DNA of 34,231 nt from an uncultured Methylococcaceae bacterium. GTDB lineage: Bacteria; Pseudomonadota; Gammaproteobacteria; Methylococcales; Methylococcaceae. Where the stretch lies: contig CAIZPP010000165.1 of the NCBI GenBank assembly GCA_903934875.1, positions 1 to 34,231 of the forward strand, given 5' to 3'. Within the stretch, counting starts at the first letter, position 1. Each line of letters opens with the position of its first letter. Both the position numbers and the translations under genes were made by a program. Shown here piece by piece: positions 17,828 through 24,973 of this stretch. Under the pieces are notes generated by a model. It had not been told where the DNA came from. It made no database searches and saw only the letters and a program-made list of their open reading frames with translations.

Positions 17828-17932
17828 CCGTTTGGAAAATATAAGCTGGTTCCAACGCCAAACGGTATCAAGTAACCAGTTTCCTCTAAGCACACGCAAG
17901 GCTATCCGGATGGAAAGTGATTCCCATCCGGC
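17828..17932 (+). other. Leader with two stem-loops before the 18017 operon
   Basis: CCGTTTGG (17828-17835) pairs with CCAAACGG (17858-17865), and CCGGATGG (17907-17914) with CCATCCGG (17925-17932). Both would lie in the 5' leader if transcription starts just after the palindromic motif. No known riboswitch consensus could be matched. The 282-base gap from 17735 to 18016 holds no gene. Confidence 0.35.
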
Positions 17933-18016
17933 GGAGAGAATTGGACAGGGTGATTAGGCCGTGTTGGTGCGAACCGGACCTTAATTCCTTGAAAGCCTGA
18001 AGAGGAGCGCCAGACC

Positions 18017-19687
18017 ATGCCAACAACGGCCAACATTCCGGATATGTTCCTGCTGCAAAGCGTAGGCGAGACGCTAGATTCCACCACGCAGGCCTATATG
18101 CCAATCAGAGCGCCTACTTTCCCGGACAACGCGAACAGCCCCACAGCCAACGCCTGGCTATTTTGCCAAGACATCAGCGCCGACCCGGCCAGCCCGATGG
18201 CCCAGCAATTTGTCCAAATGGGCACCCGTGTTATGCAAACGGCCCAATCGGCAACTGACATCGAAACGGCGGTGAACGGCTTTTTTCATAGCACCCAATA
18301 TTACCAGAATGTCACACTCGACAGCTACATATCGGTGAACACTTATCTTTACACCCATGCCAATGCCTGGGCGAACTTCTCCCCCTCTTACATTTACTAT
18401 TTGTACGCAGACTCATCGAACAGCGGCGGCCCCTTAACCCCAGCGGGCAAGGTGGTGCTTACCCAGCAACCATTGCAAGGAAATAGTGTCCCGGTGACAG
18501 ACAGCCAAGGCAATGCGAATGCCAACGGCAACTATGCCATTCACTATTACCGTGACGACAAGGACACAACGGGGACGCCGCTGTATTTCTCTTTCGCCAT
18601 GTTGGTGTCCAGCCTGACCGATGCGGTGCCGGCGATCTGCTTTCAATGCACTTACTACCCGCTATTCAAGCTGACCCTGTCAAACGGTGACATAGGCACT
18701 AACGTGCCTATCCTATTCGGCAACGTCAACGGGCAGAAGCTGTTTGCTGTCAACATGCAACACAATGCGAACCAAATAGCGGTCAAGGCGATAAACCTCG
18801 AAAATCAGGAGGGAAGCCAGGACAGCAATGCCGAGGCCGGTGCTTGGAGTTGGTGGGAGGTCATGCTGACGGTCGTCGGCTGCATCGTGGGAATAGCGTT
18901 GCTTTTCATCGGCATATACAAATTGAAAGAAAGGCTTAGGATTGCGGACGAGGAAGCCTTCAGGCAGGCTAGCGAAGAAACCCAAGAGAGGGTACAGGAG
19001 GCGATTAAGCGACTGGATGAGCTTAATAAGCAAAAGGATGATTGGAAGGAAGGTGAAATGTTTGACGATATTAACAAAATAGAAGCAGAGGAAGCAGCTA
19101 GGAATGTTAAAGATTATAACGATGGGCAACACGGTTCTAGCGCATCATTATTTAGGGAGGATGACACAGAAAGGATGGATGCATCGCGCAATGAAGCGCA
19201 GGACATGCTAAACCGGATGTCGGGTGCGGGGGATGTTTCGGAGATTCCATCAGAAAATCAATTATCAAACAACCAACAAGACATACAAATTCAGCGCGGG
19301 ACACGGAGTAACGAGCTTCTAATGGCGGGGGAAGAGGAAGAGATTATGCTCGAACAGTCTCAAATCTTGGAAGAGTCGAAGTATGGGGCGAGTTCGGAAT
19401 CCCAACAAGAATATGCCGAACTTGAGAACCTTTTAAACCAGTTGGAAGGAGCCGATAGCCAAAGCTCTGCCACATCGCAAATCCTTAAACAAGATCAACA
19501 AGAGATTGAGTCGGTTGAGGAAGGAGTGATTAATGAGGGCCAACAAATGCAGGTAACGTTAAGCAAGCAGGAGCAACAACAAATAGTACAAGATAAACAG
19601 TTTGAGGAGGGAATCGAAACAGATGTGAAAGAAGACCAAGCGGAGGTAAAAGAGGATGAAAACAGCAACGAATACGAGGATGAATAA
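18017..19687 (+). CDS. Large-protein paralogue A: shared domain, membrane helix, acidic tail
   Basis: Function unknown. The 556-residue product has the shared domain at ~1-255 (NAWLFCQDISADPASPMAQQ, then YQNVTLDSYISVNTYLYTHA, ANGNYAIHYYRDD, LVSSLTDAVPAICFQC), matching paralogue B nearly end to end. A single membrane helix follows at ~280-302 (WWEVMLTVVGCIVGIALLFI) and then a 250-residue Glu/Gln/Asp-rich tail with coiled-coil character ending EYEDE. There is no N-terminal signal peptide. It starts inside the region corresponding to residue ~88 of paralogue B, so it lacks that protein's first segment. AGAGGAGC lies directly before the ATG. It heads a five-gene same-strand run and follows the two-component pair. 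No known family is recognised. Confidence 0.85.
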   Translation: MPTTANIPDMFLLQSVGETLDSTTQAYMPIRAPTFPDNANSPTANAWLFCQDISADPASPMAQQFVQMGTRVMQTAQSATDIETAVNGFFHSTQYYQNVTLDSYISVNTYLYTHANAWANFSPSYIYYLYADSSNSGGPLTPAGKVVLTQQPLQGNSVPVTDSQGNANANGNYAIHYYRDDKDTTGTPLYFSFAMLVSSLTDAVPAICFQCTYYPLFKLTLSNGDIGTNVPILFGNVNGQKLFAVNMQHNANQIAVKAINLENQEGSQDSNAEAGAWSWWEVMLTVVGCIVGIALLFIGIYKLKERLRIADEEAFRQASEETQERVQEAIKRLDELNKQKDDWKEGEMFDDINKIEAEEAARNVKDYNDGQHGSSASLFREDDTERMDASRNEAQDMLNRMSGAGDVSEIPSENQLSNNQQDIQIQRGTRSNELLMAGEEEEIMLEQSQILEESKYGASSESQQEYAELENLLNQLEGADSQSSATSQILKQDQQEIESVEEGVINEGQQMQVTLSKQEQQQIVQDKQFEEGIETDVKEDQAEVKEDENSNEYEDE

Positions 19688-19773
19688 TTCGGTAGCTAGA
19701 ACAGATTGCCTATGCCTGCAGTCTTGACGCAAACCAAGCCTTAACCCTTAGAACCCACAGAGGAGCTACAGCT

Positions 19774-21639
19774 ATGTCCACCCCAAGCTACGATGATAAC
19801 TTAACAGTCACTAACAATTTGACTCTGCCGTCCACGGGAACCCAAATCCCGCAAACTAACTGGGATGGCAGTGTCATTTGCATCAGCGGTTCCAACACGA
19901 GCGGGACTGAGCAGGACTATGACCAAAGCACTTTGATACAACTGTCATTTTCCAAGGGAGAGACGCTAGCGAATGGCGGCAACTCTGATTTCATCGTGTT
20001 AAACCCCACGGCCAACCCAATTTACAACCTCATCTTTGCCCAGGCGGATAATTTATTCCCCGTGCAAAGCAACGGAGTCGGCCAAAAATTCGACAAGAGT
20101 ACCAACACTGACTACTATTCTGACATTATCCTGTCTACGCCGGCCCCCCCCACAGGTAGCGGAACGAACTCAAATAGTTCAACCGTCAACGCCTGGCTGT
20201 TTTGCCAGAACATCAGTGCTTACCCGACCAGCCCAATGGCCACGGCTTTTGTCAATCTGGGGAGTGCGCAATCATTGTCCGCCAATCAATCGGCAGTGAA
20301 CGCCTTTTTCCAAGGTTACCCGGCGTATCAGAATGTCACGCTCAGTAGCTACGAATTGGTGAGCAGCTATCTTTTTACCTATGCCTTTGCCTGGGCAAAC
20401 TTCGCCTCTACATACACCTATTATTTGTACCAAGCCACCACGTCCAGTGGCAAAGTTGACCCCGAAAGCGGCACCACGTCCAGCGGCGAGTCCTACACCG
20501 CAGTGGGCAAGGTGGTCTTCACTCAGCAATCAGCCGGCAATCCGGCAGTGTCCACCCAGAATTCTAGCGGTGCGTGGGTTACGAGTGCCAACGGCAACTA
20601 TGACATCCAATATTATGCTGATGCTGATGATACCTCGGGGGGGACTGCGCTTTATTTCTCCTCCCAACAGTTGGTGTCGAGCCTGACCGATACAGTCCCG
20701 CAAATTTGTCTACAGTGCCTTTACAGTTCGCTGTCCACGGTAACTGGCCTTAGCGGTGACTGGGGGACCATCCAGCCGATTCTAGTCGGTACGGTCAGTG
20801 CCACACAGGTACTTGGTGTCGATCAGTCCTTAAGTGAAAGCACGAAAATCAAAAATGGCTTAAACAGTTTCTTCAAATCGAATGCGTTTGAAGACTCTAT
20901 GGCAGTCGTCGGCCTGCTGATGGGTGTCAAGCTCCTTTTCGATATCATAGCCTCCGTCGTGAAAGCAATAAAAGGGGGAAAAGATAAAGCCAAAGAAAAG
21001 GATGAAGAAGATGACGGCACGGAAAAGAAACCGGACGACATAAGCGAGGCAGACAAACAAGCCGCAGAAGACCAGGCTAAGAAGGATGGGGAGAACCAAA
21101 TAGAAGATCAAAGTGAAATCTCACAGGAAAGATTACAGGATAACTTAGACAGGCTGGGGGATTCCGCTCCGCAAGTTTCAGACCCTAAATCCGTAGCCCA
21201 AGACCAAGACAACATTGCCCGACAAAACCAGGAAAAGCAAAACCAGTTGGAGCAAAACAAAGAAGAGGATGAACTCGAAGGGGAGGACTTGGAGATTGAT
21301 AATGAGGCGGAGTATGGTGTCAATCAACAGTTGGAAAACCAGGCCAAAGATGTTGACAATCAAATGGATGAAGTTTCAAACCTAGACCCTGCAAGTTCTA
21401 ATTCCAAGCAACAACTGGACAGTGAGCAACAGTCTATAAAACAAGACCAGCAACAGGTGGATGAAATCGGCAAGGATGAAGGCCTTGAGATTTCTTCGGG
21501 TCAGAAAAACGCAGTCGATAATGTGGAGAATGTTGACAGCGAGATTCAGCAAGAAGAGCAAGATAACGAAGAGAAGGTGGAAGAAGGCAAAGGAGAAGAG
21601 GATGACGGCCTCGGCAAGGATGTAGAGGATGATCTGTGA
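19774..21639 (+). CDS. Large-protein paralogue B: two-part N-terminus, hydrophobic segment, acidic tail
   Basis: Function unknown. The 621-residue product has an N-terminal beta-rich segment at 1-~120 (LTVTNNLTLPSTGTQIP, then DFIVLNPTANPIYNLIFAQA), the shared domain at ~138-350 (NAWLFCQNISAYPTSPMATA, YQNVTLSSYELVSSYLFTYA, NYDIQYYADADD, LVSSLTDTVPQICLQC), a hydrophobic stretch at ~374-398 (MAVVGLLMGVKLLFDIIASV) and a 220-residue tail rich in Asp/Glu/Gln/Lys with repeated heptad-like helices, ending in an acidic DVEDDL. There is no signal peptide. The first segment has a counterpart in protein C (NLIFAQADNLFPVQ compared with QLVIARDSDNFPVQ). AGGAG precedes the start; the gap to the upstream gene is 86 bases. 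The same architecture as A suggests a duplicated family whose members assemble together. Confidence 0.85.
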   Translation: MSTPSYDDNLTVTNNLTLPSTGTQIPQTNWDGSVICISGSNTSGTEQDYDQSTLIQLSFSKGETLANGGNSDFIVLNPTANPIYNLIFAQADNLFPVQSNGVGQKFDKSTNTDYYSDIILSTPAPPTGSGTNSNSSTVNAWLFCQNISAYPTSPMATAFVNLGSAQSLSANQSAVNAFFQGYPAYQNVTLSSYELVSSYLFTYAFAWANFASTYTYYLYQATTSSGKVDPESGTTSSGESYTAVGKVVFTQQSAGNPAVSTQNSSGAWVTSANGNYDIQYYADADDTSGGTALYFSSQQLVSSLTDTVPQICLQCLYSSLSTVTGLSGDWGTIQPILVGTVSATQVLGVDQSLSESTKIKNGLNSFFKSNAFEDSMAVVGLLMGVKLLFDIIASVVKAIKGGKDKAKEKDEEDDGTEKKPDDISEADKQAAEDQAKKDGENQIEDQSEISQERLQDNLDRLGDSAPQVSDPKSVAQDQDNIARQNQEKQNQLEQNKEEDELEGEDLEIDNEAEYGVNQQLENQAKDVDNQMDEVSNLDPASSNSKQQLDSEQQSIKQDQQQVDEIGKDEGLEISSGQKNAVDNVENVDSEIQQEEQDNEEKVEEGKGEEDDGLGKDVEDDL

Positions 21640-21684
21640 TAGTCGAGCAATGGCCTGAACTGTAAATTAGCGCAGGGCAATATT

Positions 21685-24600
21685 ATGACCGAAAACACAT
21701 CCCCGTCCGGCATTCCCGCCACCATAACCAATCAACTTGACTTCGACCTAGTCGTATTCAATTCATTTACGCCCGCGCCACCCAGCGCATCGCCTAGTGA
21801 CGGCGCGGCGGATTGCCTGCCGGTTTATACCCAAATCGGCACCGTGCCGGCGAATGGGGAATATTCATTCACGACACCTGACGTAATCTGTCAATTGGTC
21901 ATTGCCAGGGACAGCGACAATTTCCCTGTGCAAGAGTTTATCCCGCCGGCAGGCGCAACTAGCGCCTCGACTACAGTCACCCAGACGGATTTGGACAACT
22001 GCCAGTTGGTGTACAACTTTTACTTGCAGTTCATGAGCCAGCCTTACTCGCCGGAAGCGCTGCAATTCAATGAAATTTTCACTACTAGCACCGATATTTC
22101 CAAGCTGGAGAACGAGGTCCAGGCCTTCTTCAACGACAACAATATGCCAGGCTGCACCTACGGGGATTGGGTGATCGTCAGCTATTGGGCAACAAACGAC
22201 CTGTACGCCTGGGACGGAACCTATTACTGCTATCTGACGCCCGACACCAGCAGTTCTTCCCTGGTCTTGCCGAACAAGCCCAGTGCCATGCTGACCATCA
22301 TCAAAGGTATCCCCTATTACCAACCCACTGCCACAGGCACACAGGGGTCAGGGGATATGACTTTCTCAGACAGCCTGCTCAGTTCGCCGGGGGCCAGTGC
22401 CACCAGCGGGCTATCGCTCACGGGCATTCCCCGTAGCCTGGCCTGGGAGGGCCAGTCCGGCGAAATTGTGCTGTGTTTTGTCGGCACCTATGACGGGCAG
22501 GAGATGATTGCCCAGCCCTACCAAAATCCGCCGCTGCCTTGGTGGGTCGGCGCTTATGACTTGGCCCATATCGCCTTCAGGCTGGTGAAATTGGCGATGA
22601 ACTTGAAAATGATAGCGGATATCTTGAAGCTCGGCGGCAAGGGCGTGAAACTTCTGTCCGGCAAGGTCAAAAATGCCATCAAAGGGAAGCAGGATGACCC
22701 CGTAGCCAGCGACAAAGACCAGGGCACGGGTGAAGAAAAAACCGCTGCCGAGAAGGATGCCGGTACGGGCAAGGAAAAGCTGGATGAAACCAAAGACACC
22801 GCCAAGCAGGATGCCGATGCCGATGGGCTGGACGGGAAGGAGATTGAGGTGGGCGTCGACACTGACACGGTTACGGACACGGACACTGACACCGATACCG
22901 ACACTGATATCGTGACGGACACGGACACTGATACGGATACCGACATCGTCGATGTCAACGACACCGACACCGTAGACGACACCGTTACGGATATCGACAT
23001 CGATATCGACATAGATGTCGATGTCGATATATTCGCCATCGTGGATGTGGACGTGGACGTGGATGTGGACGTGGACATTGACACCGACATCGACACGGTG
23101 GATGTCACCGACACCGATACGGTGGATGTCACCGACACGGTCGATGTCACCGACACCGACACGGTGGATGTCACCGACACGGTGGATGTCACGGACACCG
23201 ACACCGTTTATGAGACCGAAGTTGAGGTCGAGCCGGGTATGGTCAAGGATGCCGACGCGAAAATCGGCAGCGAAGTCGAAAGCAAGGCTGGGTCTGAAAT
23301 CGAATCCGAAACCACCGAAGCCGAGGCTGAAGCCGAAACCAAAGCGGAGTCCAAGGCCGAATCCGGAGGCGAGACCGAAGCCGGTGAGGAGGACAAAGCC
23401 AAAACAAAAGCCGAAGCCAAGCCAGGGCCGGGAACTTTGAAGAAGCTGGGCCGGTGGATGATGACCAAGGGGTTCCCCTCGTTGATCAAGGGCTTAGGCA
23501 CGATGGGGGCTTTCATCGCCGTGCAAGAACTGTTGAAAAAGTGGGGAAGAGCCGCGCAGAATGCCGCTCTGGATACAGCCCCGGAGGATTACACCGGCCT
23601 GGCCCTGTTGGTCGCCTATATGTTGAACCCGGACAATTCGGCAAAAGAATGCTGGACCACCTTCGCGGACTTGGTCCAACAGACCGAAACGGGGGTGTCC
23701 CAGCAACAGGAATTGTTGCTTGCCATTGTAGACATCCCCAGCGCGGCGGCTGACACGGCGGCGGCCAACTGGACCTGGCCGCAATCGGCGCAACAGGAGT
23801 TGGTCAACACGCTAATGCAATTCCACAATCCGCAGACCGCCTATGGCGCTTATCTGGTGCTGGCCAGTTACACCTACAACGGCAACCCGCTGCCGGCCAA
23901 GGTCGCAGGCCGCACCGCCCTTGCCGCTTTGGCCCAGATACCGCCTTACCCCAATGAGTCGGGGCTTGCCGTGGTCATGCCCAGCGGCGCGGCGGGTCCG
24001 GCCCTGGCATCGTCTTACCCCAACAATCTCTACCTCCAGCAATATACCCCAAGCTCGGGATGGGGGACGGCGCAAAGTTTGAGCCAATGCGTCGCCAGCC
24101 CTGGCGGTTTGGCGTTGGCGGGGTTCAAGGGCAATTTGCTGATGGCCTTCACCGGGCCAGCCCAAATCTTAAACATCTGGTCTAGCGCCGACGGCAGCAA
24201 CTGGCAGAATCAAACTGTCCTGCCCTATGCCAACAACAACGCAGTCGCGCTGGTGAAGCCCGGCACCCTTGATAGCGGGTTGCAGCCTTCTTTCCCGACC
24301 TGCTACAACGCGCTCGCGCTGGCGGTGTTTGACAACCTGATTTACTTGGCCCACACCGGCACGGACAACCAAATCTACCTGTGTTCGTCCAAAGACGGCA
24401 TTGCATTCAGCGCACCGGTCGCCTGGAGTGGCTGCGGCAGCTACGTCGGCCCGGCACTGGCCGTGTTCGAAAATCGGCTGTATCTGGCTTTCACCGGAAC
24501 GGACGATTCTGTCTATGTCAGTTCCAGCAGCGATGGTAAAACCTTCTCCACCCCCGTTAAATTGCCGTATCTATGCATGACGAATGGCAATTATGCCGAC

Positions 24601-24960
24601 GGCTATTGTGCCTCCCAGTCTCCGGCCTTAGGCTCATTGAATGGCAAACTGTATTTGGCCTACTCCTACAACGGCGGGGTAGACTTGGGTATTTGCGTCT
24701 ACCTCGCCTCTTCGACCGACGGGACAAACTTCGCCAATACGGCGACCTTGTCGGGCAACCAAACGGTCAGCGGCATGAGCCTCACTGTGGATGCCCAGAA
24801 CACCTTGGTGCTGGGTTGCGCGAACGGGTACACGCTCACCCTAAGCTCCTCCACCGATGGCGTAAATTTTACCACCGTTTCTCTAGGCCAAGGCGGCCAG
24901 CCTGCGCTTGGGGGCATCGGCGATTTGGCCTTCATCGCCTACACACAAGTCCAATCGTAA
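21685..24960 (+). CDS. Large-protein paralogue C: shared domain, Asp-repeat tract, propeller-like end
   Basis: Function unknown. The 1091-residue product opens with a diverged form of the shared N-terminal region (1-~285; VVFNSFTPAPP, QLVIARDSDNFPVQ, LQFNEIFTTSTDISKLENEV, WVIVSYWATNDLYAW), then a helical stretch at ~286-330, a charged linker, and a tract at ~392-508 of alternating Asp with Thr, Val or Ile. An Ala/Glu/Lys-rich linker and a helical part (~585-760) follow. The last ~330 residues repeat a beta pattern with LALAGFKGNLLMAFTG, LALAVFDNLIYLAHTGTDN and LAVFENRLYLAFTGTDD, each followed by a DG-containing turn, as in sialidase/BNR-like propellers. Such domains bind sugars or proteins. 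There is no signal peptide. The next gene starts 13 bases on, so co-expression is likely. Confidence 0.85.
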   Translation: MTENTSPSGIPATITNQLDFDLVVFNSFTPAPPSASPSDGAADCLPVYTQIGTVPANGEYSFTTPDVICQLVIARDSDNFPVQEFIPPAGATSASTTVTQTDLDNCQLVYNFYLQFMSQPYSPEALQFNEIFTTSTDISKLENEVQAFFNDNNMPGCTYGDWVIVSYWATNDLYAWDGTYYCYLTPDTSSSSLVLPNKPSAMLTIIKGIPYYQPTATGTQGSGDMTFSDSLLSSPGASATSGLSLTGIPRSLAWEGQSGEIVLCFVGTYDGQEMIAQPYQNPPLPWWVGAYDLAHIAFRLVKLAMNLKMIADILKLGGKGVKLLSGKVKNAIKGKQDDPVASDKDQGTGEEKTAAEKDAGTGKEKLDETKDTAKQDADADGLDGKEIEVGVDTDTVTDTDTDTDTDTDIVTDTDTDTDTDIVDVNDTDTVDDTVTDIDIDIDIDVDVDIFAIVDVDVDVDVDVDIDTDIDTVDVTDTDTVDVTDTVDVTDTDTVDVTDTVDVTDTDTVYETEVEVEPGMVKDADAKIGSEVESKAGSEIESETTEAEAEAETKAESKAESGGETEAGEEDKAKTKAEAKPGPGTLKKLGRWMMTKGFPSLIKGLGTMGAFIAVQELLKKWGRAAQNAALDTAPEDYTGLALLVAYMLNPDNSAKECWTTFADLVQQTETGVSQQQELLLAIVDIPSAAADTAAANWTWPQSAQQELVNTLMQFHNPQTAYGAYLVLASYTYNGNPLPAKVAGRTALAALAQIPPYPNESGLAVVMPSGAAGPALASSYPNNLYLQQYTPSSGWGTAQSLSQCVASPGGLALAGFKGNLLMAFTGPAQILNIWSSADGSNWQNQTVLPYANNNAVALVKPGTLDSGLQPSFPTCYNALALAVFDNLIYLAHTGTDNQIYLCSSKDGIAFSAPVAWSGCGSYVGPALAVFENRLYLAFTGTDDSVYVSSSSDGKTFSTPVKLPYLCMTNGNYADGYCASQSPALGSLNGKLYLAYSYNGGVDLGICVYLASSTDGTNFANTATLSGNQTVSGMSLTVDAQNTLVLGCANGYTLTLSSSTDGVNFTTVSLGQGGQPALGGIGDLAFIAYTQVQS
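22858..23208 (+). repeat. In-frame minisatellite coding for an Asp-alternating tract
   Basis: About 350 bases of GAC/GAT alternating with ACN, GTN or ATN codons, with higher-order units such as GTGGATGTCACCGACAC repeated several times near 23097-23190. Codon choice varies between copies, so the array is not a recent perfect expansion. It encodes about 117 residues in which nearly every second one is Asp. Confidence 0.85.
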
Positions 24961-24973
24961 GGAGCCTTGCGTC

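Noticed and set aside
17890-17935. CACACGCAAGG plus stem looked like part of a cyclic-di-GMP (GEMM) riboswitch
   Set aside because: The first half of the consensus and the GACGCAAAGCC core are missing or mismatched, so only a generic stem-loop is claimed.
22554-23204. Long minus-strand frame rich in Ser, Val and Thr opposite the Asp tract
   Set aside because: It is the antisense shadow of the GAC/GAT repeat array, which lacks stops on that strand; there is no ribosome binding site or domain.
22858-23208. Possible CRISPR-like regular repeats
   Set aside because: The units are in-frame codon repeats without unique spacers, and lie inside a gene that reads through.
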